This document shows positions 43,819 through 56,090 of a stretch of DNA of 64,000 bases, piece by piece (position 1 is the first letter of the stretch; each line of letters starts with the position of its first letter). The stretch is from Cryptomeria japonica. Its lineage: Eukaryota; Streptophyta; Pinopsida; Cupressales; Cupressaceae. The stretch is from NCBI RefSeq assembly GCF_030272615.1, contig NC_081406.1, positions 242,413,218-242,477,217 of the forward strand, in the 5' to 3' direction. The notes under the pieces were generated by a model that was given only the letters and a program-made list of their open reading frames with translations, searched no databases and was not told the origin of the DNA. Position numbers and translations under genes: made by a program.

Positions 43819-46242
43819 ATGAATGTCTTCACAAAGCTAAAATGAATATGTTTGATGAGAATAAGAAATGAAATGATGCAAGCACTAAAGACAATATACA
43901 TTCACTTATGGATAATCAATTTTTTGCAATAGCAAACCTTCATGTTGTGATCCAACAATGTTTTTAGCTGGTTGTGATGAATTTTAAAGTATCTATGTGT
44001 GTCCCTTAAATGAATTTGATAATTTTTAGAATGTTGAAAAGAAGAATCATGTTGTTCAAATTGATAATAGCATTACAGAAGTGCAGTTGCAACATGTTGA
44101 TTGTGACAATAAATGTGAATGCATAAACACTAAGTTTTATAATTATGAGAATGGTTTGGATAATAATAGAGTTTCTTATGATATTGATCATTGTGGTTCT
44201 AAGTAACGATTGTTGAAAGGGCCCAAAGCAAAGGTGAGTCAAATCTCCATACTGATAAATTGTAGGAATTAAATGTTATGAATTAAAGAATGGATTAGAC
44301 CTTGTGTTTGAAGTTGAAATAGAAAGGTTCATTAATGGTATGGTTGATTTAAAAAATTTAGATGTTAACCATTACCAGTATAATGTTAAGCAGACGACGC
44401 AAGAGGCATATATGTGTATCTCTAAAAATTGTTCAGAAAGTGCACAACAAAATAATCATGAAGGATTTATGTGTGACATGTAGATTGGAGATGAAATCAA
44501 TCTTAATCATGCTAGTTGTATGGATTATGAATGTTTTTAATTTTTAATCTAGCTAGTAGATCATTTAATGATCCCTGAGAGTAACTTTGTTGTGGTGAAG
44601 CATTGTGAACATGATGATTATAAATATGACATGTTCTCGTCACATGATGATCATTTTTTTAGTTTACGTCTCAATGTGAAATACAGGTTGACAAAGGTAA
44701 CAACTGCATTGAAGAATATAGTGTTATGGTTGGAGATGCCAATGACAATGTGTGTGATCAAACAGATTGCAGTGGTGTCCTCGAGTGAGCCCTGACACAT
44801 TTTTTAATATGTTTGCATTTACTACAGTTGCAAGGTTGTCGTCATCACGATTATATATGCTCATAATTGTGACGATTTCAAAATGCAAAGTTAGCTTAAA
44901 TTATTTCAAATAATTTATATTTAACAATAGTTTCAAGCTTGAGTTAGTTATGCATTGTAATGTTAATAAAAAGGTTGAGATTAATGTTTATGTGTGTGCA
45001 TGATAAAATTGCACTTATAAGGGGAAAAATATTATAGTAACGAAACCTAGCTAGCTTGCAAGTGGTTATCACATGATTTTTTGATTGGTGAGTGCACATT
45101 ATTTTTCAAGAATAATAAAAACATAAAGTGAGCACGTTGAAATAAAAATATATATTTTGAACTTTTGCATATTATTGACATCAAATTTGGTTTAACTTAT
45201 GAAGTGCAATCTAAGTGTGATGGAATTTTGGCCATCCAAGTGGCCTCGTCATGCAAGTTCGCTAGAATTTGATTCAAATTAGAAGTATCGTTGTAGAAAT
45301 CTGAAATGATATTGTATTTTCTAACGACTTAGTGAGTAGAATTCATATTTCACACCACCAAAGTGATTGTGTTTTTTAGAGCATTGGCCATTTGAAATTA
45401 ATACTTTAGTAGTAATATGTGTAGTTGAGGAAGTTATGTCTTCTATAGCAGTGAACTTCAAGAGGGCATCATTATGTTGTGAGATTGTAGATAGTGAAAG
45501 AGTATACATTTGTCATTGTGTTATGCAATAGAGAAGCATGGTCATGGTACTATTGAGGATCAGTTTCATTCCATTTCATTTCCACATTGTGTGATAGGTT
45601 GTAAATGATTCTTTGCAAATATTCCTATTCGACACTAGAGTGAAATGCATTTATGGTGTGAATTGTTTGGTAACTGATTTTATCATATCAACTATTAAAA
45701 ATATCCAATGAAAAAATATAAGTAAAACGTTATATAGGAAGGCCAAGGCTGCCATAGATAGAAATCTTAAAAGGGAGTTTCAAGTAAAAAATGTGTGTCA
45801 AAATTAGATACACTACAAAAGAAACAATTTACTTTGGAGATTGTAAAAGGGGAAAATTCTAGCTGATTGTCCACATAGGGATTGTTTTCATGTAAATTTT
45901 TTGAAGAGTTTTCAAATATGGTGGATTGGTTGCTATAGGACTTCAAGGGACAAAATGATAAATATAGACATTACAGAGTATTTTTAAGTGCCTAGAGAGG
46001 CGAATTACAAAGGAAAAATGTGCAGCTTTGACAATTTTTTTAAATTTGTTTGTGAGTTATGTTTTTATCCATGAGTGAATTTTTTTTATTATAAAGTGGG
46101 GAAAATGTTGCAATCATATATTTTACCGAGTGAGAATATTTTCATGGGAATGGAGACCAAAGCAAGGTAAAAGACATTTTTTTATAACAAATGAAGGCGA
46201 GTGTTAGCAAAGATGAATGCAAATGAAATGTTGATTTTCATC
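43819..46242. other. unassigned sequence between G0 and G2
   Basis: No LTR pair or known domain found. It contains a decayed ORF (44255-44796) and AT-rich sequence. A purine-rich word GTGGGGAAAATG at 46096 could be a polypurine tract of an old element, but no LTR could be confirmed after it. Confidence 0.5.
44255..44796 (+). pseudogene. decayed Cys/His/Asp-rich ORF, not recognised
   Basis: One frame runs about 180 codons with three or four stops: ELKNGLDLVFEVEIERFING, then AYMCISKNCSESAQQNNHEG, ASCMDYECF, and from 44568 KHCEHDDYKYDMFSSHDD. Another frame upstream (44034-44207) has a similar style (DCDNKCECINTK, YDIDHCGSK), so a frameshift near 44230 may join them. I do not recognise the family. 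It may be part of an old retroelement or an old gene. Coding status is inferred only from the shared frame and composition. Confidence 0.35.
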
Positions 46243-47865
46243 TGTAGCGTCGTAAATTGTACATCCCTAATTAGGGTTGTCCAATTCCACACTTGGATTA
46301 GCACCCGCCTTAGAGGGTCTCATTTCATTTTGCATTTCCTTTAAGCATTTAATTATTAATTTAATTAAATCTAAAATCCTCTCTCATCAATTCACATATT
46401 ATAAAATTGGGCCCTTAACCCTAAGCGTGCCCCTTTTTATTTTATTTTAATTAATCCTAATAAAGTCCTAATTTCAATATTCAAGACATTATTTCACATA
46501 TCTAAACACTTTGGATTGGCCTACTATGCTAGATTTGACTTTACAATCACAATATCTCGCATCCCTAGAAATTTAAAAAAAAGTTGGTCAAACCAGAATG
46601 CTACCATTCTGGTCCCGATTTTTTCTCCCCAAATTTTGGGAGCTTAATTTAGCAATATGATAATGTTTAAATCCTTCTTTATTTCAATTTTTATCAATTA
46701 TAAGTAGGCCTATTATCAAAATTAAAGTTAGGGTTTCATATATATAACCTTGTTTTCCCTCATTTAAGGATCCATCTCTAGCAATTAAAGGAGACTCTTA
46801 TGAAGTGAAAGTGCAGGTTTTATCCTAAGTCTACAATCAACGAATTTATCATCAATCAAGTCTTCATCAACATTTTCCATAAATAATGGAAGTTTAGGAG
46901 ATAATGAAGAATAATAAGGAGATCACCTATTGTTGATTGTCTTGTACCTCTCCCTTAGGGTTTTCTATGGTTTCATGTTATTTCCATATATCTATATGAG
47001 TTTGAGATCTACACATCATTCATTTTTTAGATTTACATTATTGAATTAGATCTACATTGCATTTGTGGTTTAAAGCATTTACATTACATTCATTTAGGGA
47101 TTTTACTCCAAACATAGGGTAGAACTCTAGTTTGCATTTTAGCTCATAGGAATCTTACAAACACATGAGATTCTAGGGCACACACACTTTTCAATATTAA
47201 ATAGGATATTTGTGGAGGTGGAAATCACCAAAACAATGGGTTTGACTAAGGCAAAACCCTATATAGCCACAAACACACCATTTTTAGATTGCAAGCGTAG
47301 GTACAGTTTTTCGTTGAAGCTGGAAAATTTTGAGAAGTCTCAATCAATTGTCATAGGTCTATTTGCAAAATCAGGGCTCAGATCTCAAGGACCCAAGTGC
47401 CCAGGACCCTGGTCCTCCCCAATCAAGTGTAGAATTTGACAGGCAGGATCCAAATCAGCTCACTTTGCAGATTTCTAATTTTCAGCTTAGTTCAGTCACT
47501 AGGACCAATGTGCTTAGTGCTCCTGTCCTCTCAATTCAGGCTCAAATTTCAGTATCAATTGCACATCATATTCTCATTTCTAGATTTGCACTCTATGTTT
47601 CAATTTCATCTTCTGTATTAGATTGTTAATGCTATTATTCTAGGTGTTTTCATTCATACTACTATTTTAATTTGTCATTCTCTCATATTTGACTCATTCT
47701 CTTTCCTATCAGCAAAGAAATAGAAACCCTAAAGTATTTCTTCAATCTCTTTCACAAGAGTTGGTCAAAGTGAATCACTTCCAGGTTAGGCTCTTTCATA
47801 TTCCAATGTATGAATTAAAGTGGGTTTAGGACATAATCTACCCAATTCCATTTTCATCCATCACA
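46243..47865 (+). repeat. 5' LTR of gypsy G2
   Basis: It begins TGTAGCGTCGTAAATTGTAC and ends CATCCATCACA. It pairs along its full length with 57045-58660. A TATA run lies at 46739-46747. ORFs in the U5 (47212-47629) occur in both LTR copies in broken form and are not gene candidates. Confidence 0.92.
46739..46747 (+). promoter_or_regulatory. TATA box in G2 5' LTR
   Basis: TATATATAA after AGGGTTTCA; the 3' LTR has ATATATAA at 57541 in the same context. Confidence 0.5.
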
Positions 47866-47878
47866 TTTTGGTGAACCA
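47866..47878 (+). other. primer-binding site of gypsy G2
   Basis: TTTTGGTGAACCA follows the LTR end and matches the G0 PBS word. The tRNA species is not identified. Confidence 0.65.
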
Positions 47879-48177
47879 TACCTTCTTACATTTGCATTTT
47901 CTAATTAGATCTAGTTATGCATGTTTCTTTTTCATCAAAAAACATAAAAAATCTGTAAAATATTGTTATTTTCATTGTGTCTTTTTAAGTTTTATATTTA
48001 CTTTTCATTTCAAATATGTCATATCTTTATTTACAATAATTTCATTCATATGATGATGCATTTGCTTATGATGGTTATACGTTTAGTAAGGAAGAACTCG
48101 ATGAAGCTCTTGATTAATTTTTTTATCCCAAACCTTCTAAACCAACATTTTTCCAAAGACTATTCAACATAGTTACT

Positions 48178-48870
48178 ATGTCAATTCGTAGTGATGATGA
48201 AGATATGTTGAATGACTCTTCCCATGAAGTCATTAGTATTAAATCATCCTCCAAATCTAGTAACATGGTGATTTATGACAATCCCCTTTATGATGTTTTG
48301 TCTCCTTTTGAATCTAAACATAAGCCATTTAGTAGTCGTGACTGCGCTATGTTAGATGATATCCTTGATGATTTCATGTCTACTAAACCATCTTCAAACA
48401 ATATTCACACATCAAAAAGATTAATAAACATGACAAATTTGAATGAGCATAACTTTCAAACACCTCCTAATAAACCACTCTTTGTGGTTCAAGGTGCTAG
48501 TCCTTCTTCAAATTCTCAACCTCGTAACAAACCTCTCTTTGTGGTTCAAGGTGGTTATACTAATGATTCCTTTTGCACTCCTAACAAACCAGTTAAATTA
48601 TTATGCAAGGAGGATATTTCACTAGGAGTCCTTATGAGTATGTTAAACATATTACCTAAGAGAGTTATAATTTGTTTGCTCATACCTATAATGCACGAAA
48701 CAATAGGAAACCTAATCCTTCTATGGTTATATCTTCTTCATTTCCTACTTCCCAACCTATTCTTCCACCAGTACCTCATATCTTACAACATCTTGGTCAA
48801 GAGTATGATCTTGTTGAACAACTTAAAAATACTCCCGCCAAGATATTTCTTTAAGATTTAATTCAAACTT
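48178..48870 (+). pseudogene. first ORF of gypsy G2, no gag core visible
   Basis: The start at 48178 lies 300 bp past the PBS. The protein is acidic and Ser/Asn-rich with a repeated NKPLFVVQG segment (48469 and 48526), then frame changes, and ends with YDLVEQLKNTPAKIFL (48805-48850), which is the gag-protease linker also seen in G1. Neither the retrotransposon gag core nor a zinc knuckle is visible in any frame. It may be a truncated gag or a replacement. Stops near 48853 and frameshifts are present. Confidence 0.55.
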
Positions 48871-49420
48871 TCATGGATTGTTACAAGATGCTTTAAAGAC
48901 TTTAGATGTCCCACCCACAATGACACATAATAATGTAGTTGCTTTTATTTACTCCATGACAACACCTAAAGTTCAAATTGTGTACACACAAGATGAGTTA
49001 CCTTCTAAAGATATTCAAAACCAATATGATCCTCTTATGATTGTTGTCCTAATTAATGGTAATGTTATAAGACAGACTCTTGTTGAAAATGGCTTTGGTC
49101 TTAATGTTTGTAGCATTAGTCTATTGCATAAGATAAATATGGAAACCTCTCTTATTAAACCAGATTCTCTTTCTATTTGTGGCTTTGATAATGTTTCCAG
49201 ATCTTCTTTAGGTGCTATAACCCTCCCTATTAAGGTGGGACCTATTATTTTACCTACACCTATTCATCTCATGCTTAATACTCTTACCTACAATCTTTTG
49301 TTAGGACAACCTTGGATTCATTGTATGCAAGTTGTTCCGTCTACCTTGCATAAACAAGTTAAATTCATTTACAATAATAAGATGTACACTTTTCATGTTG
49401 ATACCGATTTACAAGCTTGA
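48871..49420 (+). pseudogene. pol: gypsy G2 protease region
   Basis: The frame has LQDALKTLDVPPTMTHNN at the start, a probable active-site side near 49078 (TLVENGFGLNVCSISLL, where VDGGAGLN-like is usual, so the aspartate is Glu-Asn here) and the hallmark LLLGQPWIHCMQVVPSTLH at 49300. By comparison with G1 this is the pepsin-like protease. The altered active-site motif suggests it is inactive. Confidence 0.75.
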
Positions 49421-49798
49421 TTGAAAACCTTATCTCCTAAATCTTATTTAACTACTTTTGATTCTTCTCTTAATACCCCTACTTCTTCAAGTACTCCCAC
49501 TTCTTCAAGTACTCTTGACTCTTCTTCCACTCAAACTAAATCACCATCTTCTCCCAAAGATACTTCTTCAACTAAGGAAGTACTCTTAGGTGATGATTGG
49601 GGGTCTTTATACTTTACACCTTCTTTTGTAGGAGAATATAAAGTCCCCCCAAGAGAGCTTAAGACTAAAAAAGAGAATGACATGGATGAATCTAAAAAGC
49701 AACCCACTTTGTATAAACAACTCAGCAACAACTTTGTGGCTACTTCAAAGTCTCAAATTCCTTCTACTTCTCCAACTTCAACTAATTATAACATTTAG
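49421..49798 (+). pseudogene. Ser/Thr/Pro-rich spacer of gypsy G2
   Basis: A low-complexity TPTSSSTPTSSS-type stretch (49465-49550) is followed by GDDWGSLYFTPSFVGEYKVPP. It lies between protease and G-patch. No enzymatic motif. Confidence 0.65.
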
Positions 49799-49828
49799 AC
49801 ATATGAGGCCCCACCTTCCCTTATGTAA

Positions 49829-50383
49829 ATGGCTATACTTTATGGTCCTAGTTTTCATATCTTAGCTAAGAGTGGATATAATGGTAATGGTTGTGGTGCT
49901 CATGAACAAGGGATTGAGGTTTTTTTAGAAAATAATACTCATGAAGCATCTTTTGGACTTGGATATAATCCCTTTAAACACACCAAAGCCTCTAAGAGAC
50001 CATCCCTTAATGTCAATGTCATGTTCTCTTCTAATTCACTTTCATTGGAACACCCTGAATACATCAATTCCGACTCTCATTCACCTTCCCTAGATATGTT
50101 TTCTTCTAATGATTCCTTGGTAAAGTTTTTAGGAGTTTATGACAGTCTTCCTAGATATCACCATAATTGTGGATTTCCTTATTATTTAAATTTTGAAGCA
50201 TACTTTGGGAAAGACATTGAATTAGATAATGATAACAATGAGATGACACATGAATTTCCTCAACCAATGGATGTTCTCGAACAAAGTAATCTTCTTGTGA
50301 ATTATATCATTGATATTAAGATAGATCCTTGTAATGAAGAAAAAATCATAAAGATTGGGAAGTGCCTAAGTGATGAGGAATAA
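49829..50383 (+). pseudogene. G-patch-like and acidic spacer of gypsy G2
   Basis: SGYNGNGCGAHEQGIEVF and FGLGYNPF (49871-49975) keep the glycine spacing of the G-patch segments in G0 and G1. An acidic region up to a TAA at 50381 follows, with DSLPRYHHNCGFP in its middle. It lies directly before RT. Confidence 0.65.
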
Positions 50384-51485
50384 AAAGAGTATTTTATCTT
50401 ATTACATGAATTTCCTGATATCGTTGCTTGGATTTATTCTAATATGCTTGGTATTGATCCTAAAATTGTCACTCATAACATTGTATTGATTTCTGATGCT
50501 AAACCTGTAAAGCGGAATATTAGGAAAATGAATCCCAAAATAGCTTTGCTTGTTAAAGCTGAAATTGAAAAACTTCTAGAAGTTGGCTTTATTCGCTCTA
50601 TTGATTACTCCCCTTGGATTTCAAATATTATTGTCATTGTCAAACCTGATAATAAGATTAGAATGTACACCAATTTTTGAGACCTCGATAAAGCTTCTTT
50701 GAAGGATGATTTTTCACTTCCAAACATTGATATGATAGTAGATTTTACTATTGGTTATGCTTTGTTATCCTTTATGGATGGTTTCTCTAGATACAATCAA
50801 ATATTTGTTAATCCTCAAAGATTAATTTAAAATTGCTTTCACCACTCCTTGGGGTATGTTTTGTTGGGTTATGATGCCTTTTGGTTTGAAAACATTGGTG
50901 CTACCTATCAACATACTATGACTTATCTTTCATGATTACATGCATAAAATCTTAGAAGATTGCGTTGATGACATCTTAGCTAGATTTATCTCATGTCAAG
51001 ACCATGTTAACATCCTTCTTCAAATCTTTGAAAGAATTCGCAAATATAACATGTTCTTGAACCCCTAAAAGTGTGTTTTTGGTGTGGATAGTAGAAAACT
51101 ATTAGGGTTCATAGTGTTGCATTATGGTATTGAGGTGGAAACGAAGAAAATAGATGCCATAGTTACCATGCCACCTCCTCAGAATATCTCTCAATTGCAA
51201 ATCTTACAAGGAAAGATTCCAACCATTTGTAGGTTTATTTCACAACTTGCTTATCAGTTTTTCCTTTTACTCAATTGCTTAAGAAAGATGCTACCTTTCA
51301 ATGGAATGTGGTTTGTCAACAAGCTTTTGAGGATATAAAAACTTATTTGTTTAATCCTCTCATCTTGCAACCTATTATTCCTACACAATATTTCCTTCTT
51401 TACACTACCTCTTCTTCCTATGCTTCACAAATTTATTGGCACAACATAATAGTGATGGTAAGGAATGCCCAGTTGGTCTGATATA
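50384..51485 (+). pseudogene. pol: gypsy G2 reverse transcriptase
   Basis: Motifs: EYFILLHEFPDIVAW (50390), NMLGIDPKIVTHN (50442), EIEKLLEVGFIRSIDYSPWI (50562), DDFSLPNIDMIVDF, LLSFMDGFSRYNQI, then after a frameshift the catalytic site at 50958-50975 as DCVDDI, where YVDD is usual. The thumb (LLKKDATFQWNVVCQQAFEDI) is at 51272-51340. Stops at 50381, 50678 and 50827 and two frameshifts between 50820 and 51080 break it. Confidence 0.85.
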
Positions 51486-51487
51486 CT

Positions 51488-52200
51488 GTGATAGAAAGAC
51501 AATATCTTGCACTTTTTTTTGCAACTAAGAAGTTGATACATTATCTTTTGAATGCTGAGACTCATGTTATCATCAAATTTGATCCTTTTAAACATCTATT
51601 TTCTAAAACTGACCCTTTAAGATGGTTGGAAAAATGGGTGATGATGTTAAGTAAATTTGACCTTAATTTGTTTCTAAAAAAGAAATTAAAGGACAAGCTT
51701 TAACCGACCATTTGGCTTTGTGCCTTCTCCTCTTACCTTACCGAATCAAGAATCCTTTCATGATGATTTCGTCCTTCCTATTGATATCGAAAGGACTTGG
51801 GAATTGTAATTTGATGGATCTAAGTGTCAAACTGGTTTAGGAGCTGGTGTTATTTTAATGCCTCCTTCAAGAAAACTGGTCCCTTTATCCTATCATCTCA
51901 ATTTCTTTTGTACTAACAATATCACTAAGTATGAAGCCATTATTGGTGGTCTAAAAGTAGCTTTATCCCTTAATGTTCAACACTTTTGTATATATGGTGA
52001 CTCACAATTGATTATAAGACAAGTTATGATAAATTATCAAGCTAAACAAGATAAATTATCATAATATTGTGACTTAGCCTTATCATTGTTAGAGAATTTC
52101 ACTTCTTACACCATGGAACCTATCCCTCGAAAAGACAATTGACATGTGGATGTGATGGTAGGTGCAACTTATCTCATATCCCTTGAAGATCCTACAATGG
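51488..52200 (+). pseudogene. pol: gypsy G2 RNase H
   Basis: The connection ERQYLALFFATKKLIHYLL (51490-51550) and PLRWLEKWVMMLSKFDL lead to the RNase H start (FDGSKC at 51811). CTNNITKYEA at about 51909-51937 has lysine (AAG, 51926-51928) where the catalytic glutamate of EYEA is expected. YGDSQLIIRQV (51995) and IPRKDN (52123) follow. Frame breaks near 51700 and 51850. Confidence 0.82.
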
Positions 52201-53550
52201 ATCTTATAATTTCACTATTCATAATCTTTCTTCCCCTGCTATTACTGATAGTTCTAGTGACATAGCCTGTTATACTTTAGATTCTAATAAATGGTACTCT
52301 CATATCTTATGGTATTTGATTGATGGTGCTTTTTCGGATTCTACTAGTAAAAAAATTGGAGCTAGAATTTGAAAGCTTGTTGCAAGATACATTATCCTTT
52401 TCTAATGTCCTTTATAGAAGAGGTTATGATGGTCTTCTTCATTGTCTCAATAAAAATTGAAATCCCTATTGCTCTTGAGGAAGCACATTCAGGTGCTCAT
52501 GGGGGGCATTTTGGTGGTAAATATTTGGTTCAAAGGTTACTCTGAATGGGATACTATTGGAAAACTTTGGAAAAAGATTCATTTTCCTTTGTCAAAAAGT
52601 GTCATTAGTGTCAGCAACATAACAATTTGATTCACACTCCTGCACATGAACTTAGGTCACAAGTTGCCTCTTGGCCCTTCCTCTTGTGGGGTTTGGATCG
52701 CATTGGTAAAATTTATCCTCCCTCTTCCCAAGGACATACTCTCTTTCTTACTACCACAAATTATTTTACGAAGTGGGTAGAAGTTGTTCCTCTCTGATCC
52801 ACTACCATTGATGTAGTTTGTCAGTTCCTTCTAGATAACATTATTTCTCGATTTGATATACCTTCCACTTTGATTTTTGATAATGGTACCTTATTTAAGA
52901 ACAAATATGTGAAGAAATTCTTTGAGAAATATCACATTCAACATCTCTTTTCTACACCATATTATCGTCAATCAAATGGTCAAGCTGAAGTTTCTAATAA
53001 GATCATTGAACAAATTCTTCATAAGACTTCAAATAAGCATGGTAAGGATTGGCATACTCAGTTGACATATGCTCTTTGGGCTTATCAGACAAGTGTTTGC
53101 ATAGCTACTAGTACTACTCCTTACAATCTTGTCTATGGTGTTGATGCAATTATTCCTTTGGAGTTAGAGATTGTGTCACTGTGAATCTCTCTTAAAGGGA
53201 TAATCAATGATGATTCTTATTGAGAACAAGGTCTTCAACAACTTGAAATGCTTGATGAACAGTGCATAAACACTCTTGAGCATATTCAAGCTTATCATGA
53301 GACTTTACAATGAAGTTACAATGACAAGGTTATTCAACATTCCTTCTCTGTGGGTGATTTAGTACTTTATGAGAACCAATGCAATGTGAATGCTTTGCTA
53401 GAACAAAAAAGAAAGTTTACCCTGAACTGGCTTGGACCATATGTCATCACTGATTTCTACGGATCAGGTGCTTACAAAATAGAGGATATGGAAGGCAGGC
53501 CTCTTAAGGAACCCATAAATGTTATGCATCTTCATAGATACTACGCCTAG
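52201..53550 (+). pseudogene. pol: gypsy G2 integrase
   Basis: Zinc domain: AHGGHFGGKYLVQRLL (52498-52542) with HCC residues near 52600-52630. Core: WGLDRIGKIYPPSS (52690), FTKWVEVVPL, IFDNGTLFKNK (52872-52905) and QSNGQAEVSNKI (52969-53004), so D, D and E are all visible. The C-terminus, GDLVLYENQCNVNA and LGPYVITDFYGSGAYKI (53350-53475), ends at a TAG (53548). Several TGA/TAG codons at 52540, 52610, 52795, 53182, 53219 and 53311 disrupt it. Ends of zinc-domain side approximate. Confidence 0.88.
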
Positions 53551-54099
53551 AAAAATTCCCTTATTTTCTTTCTTTACTTTTCATCTCAATTGTGTGATAT
53601 GTTAGCATGTCTTCACTAAATCATATGGTATTACATACTCAATATTTAATTTATATTGCTTCATTCCTGACAAACATATTTTAGTTGTGGCTGTCTTGAA
53701 TTCATTATGTAATTTCTTAGGAATTTACATGTTGTTATGCTAGCTTATCATGCAGTTACATCAAGACCTTAATTAGATCACATTAGCCATATGATATAAT
53801 ATAATACATTACATCACCATTTGTAGCATTTAATTAAATACTTATTTTTTTAGTTAAATCACACATGTATCAATTTAGGCATGGAAGTATTGAGCAGTCA
53901 ATCGCATGAGGATTAAATTGGATATACATGTACTTTTTCCAAATTTGTTACTTTTAATCAAAGCAATATGACACATTGTTTTGCAATTAAAGGAACACAT
54001 TTGAGACAAAATATCATCATATATATATATATAAAGTTTTAAATACATCATATACATATTAGCCACTAAGTACAAAATGTGGCCTCTATATCACCACTT
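53551..54099. other. G2 region between integrase and antisense ORF
   Basis: AT-rich, no gene seen. A short (AT)n run is at 54019-54033. Confidence 0.6.
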
Positions 54100-56090
54100 C
54101 TAGGGATGGTGGCTATCTGAGCCCTTTGGCCCTTGCCATGGTGGTCCCATGGATGTATGTTGATAGTTGGAGGTAGATCATGAGTGACTCCTCGATGAAC
54201 TCCTCTGATATTGATCCATCACTATACCTGTGTACATGGTTGACTCCATACGAGCCTCTATAAGCTCATGTTGTAGCCGCTCCCTCTCCTCTCGACCAAG
54301 CTCTATCTCTATCCTCATTGTGTCAAATGCATCCTTATGTCATCCAACACCGAGTTGTGCTCTATGCATGATCTGTGAGGATTGTGGGATGCATGATGTA
54401 GTGATGATATCACTGAGCACATGATGGATAAGATCATGCCATCCCTACATTCTAACTAAAGAGAGAGAGAGAGAGAATATTATACATACATCAACATACA
54501 AATAAACTTTAAACTTAATTCTCCAAATGAATTCTTAGCTAGATCTCCCTCTTTCCAAGTAGGGTTAGTTATGATAGGTGCATATGATATGGTAGTCTAT
54601 GGTACTGTTCTAGTACTACTCTCCCCATACTTGTACCACCTCTGTATCTTAGGATGTGGCTCTAAAGGTGAGGACCTGCATAATCTCAAGCTCGACCTCT
54701 CTAAGGTCCTCTCCTCATCATCTCTCATTGCATACTCTCTTATGTCCTCTATTGTTGGAGGATCAATGGCTCCAGTCTCATTTCCTATATGATCGAGTAC
54801 ATCCTCCTGCTCTTGATCATCCTCCTCATCTTGATGATTTTATCCATCCTCACTACTAGGCTCCTTTGAAGCTTCCTATCCTTTGTCCTTGCTATGTGAG
54901 TTCGCTGACCTTGTCCATGGGTCAAGGTTCCCTCTAGGATATTCTAATGGAAAGATGGCTCCAAGGAATCTCCTTTCCCACCATGTGATGTAGCTTTGTT
55001 GAACCCCAAGGTCATCCTCGAATGGGGGCATGACTCTATCTGCCTCATCATCATCAAAATTTGTAAGTGCTATCTCATCTGCAGTAGGTCTAGGCACTAC
55101 TCCTAGTCTCACGACACATCAAGAGTGTCGTATGTAGATAGATACTGATGAAAGCATGCCCTTCTCTAGACCAAAGTGTATCCTCACCCTATTAAAGTAA
55201 AATAGCATGACAATCTAGCCATGGAAAACCTCTAGAGGATGGTCCCATTACATGAGTTGAAGTTATCTATGTTGATCTAGCCAAGTGGCCATCCACCTAT
55301 ACGACCTCCACATAATTTCATCTAATCACAACTCTCCAATATAGTAAGTCACCCCTTTGACATGATCTCGTGCATGAATATGCATACACCCAGGTCTCAT
55401 CAATATCCACATCAATTGGAAACCCTGCTAGCCTAGTTCATGAAATATGCTCAAAAATCTAGATCTACAAAAGAGTTCATGTCATCAGACTCTTCCCCTC
55501 TCCATATGCATATTCTCCCAAGTCATGGTAGAGATGAGCTAACATGATACATCCTCATGCGAACACAATACAATGCTCCTCCATTGCACGAATGGCATAT
55601 TTCAAGACTTCATGCATATGACTGCCTCGCCCATTAGAGCATAAGGATAGCACCATTGTGGTGATCATGAGTCTCCTCACTAATGGAACTATGCTAGAGG
55701 GATGAAGTAGCCATTATATGAGATTCTGACCCTTTGTCTCTCTACGTGCAGATCTGCCTATGCAGTATATCTACTCTCTCCTCATAGTTGTATGTGAGTG
55801 GTCTGACTAATATCTCATTGTCCGCCCTCTCCCTAGTAATATGAAGATGTGATATACATCCTCTAGTGCCACTGTCATCTCACCTACTATCAAGAAGAAT
55901 GTAGAGGTATCTGGATCCCATCTCTCCATCAAGGCCATGAACATAGGCCCATGAAACTTGATGGTAGGCATGCAACATGTGTATCAAAAGCCCACAACAT
56001 GGAGAAGTTGTCGATCCTCTAAGGGTAGCTGAGGAATCTAGCTCTACAAATGATGGTATATGAGTTTGACAGTTGTTCATGTAAGTATGG
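54100..56090 (-). pseudogene. antisense PMD-like ORF of gypsy G2
   Basis: On the minus strand: a GEMTVALEDVYHI motif at about 55895-55835 (the signature start of the plant mobile domain), HPSSIVPLVRRLMITTMV near 55690, then WRPY-like segments and, at 55112-54876, ITWWERRFLGAIFPLEYPRG, which resembles the WW-containing end of the domain. A predicted coiled coil (EIELGREERERLQHELIEAR) lies near 54315-54255. Frameshifts and stops are frequent. It occupies the same place and direction as the antisense ORF of G1. Function unknown. Confidence 0.66.

Noticed and set aside
47212..48053. Plus-strand ORFs of 60-88 codons in and after the G2 LTR
   Set aside because: Most lie in LTR U5 sequence and are broken in the matching 3' LTR; the last overlaps the leader without motif.
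53875..54075. Short minus-strand ORF before the antisense PMD region of G2
   Set aside because: It has no motif and depends partly on the (AT)n run.
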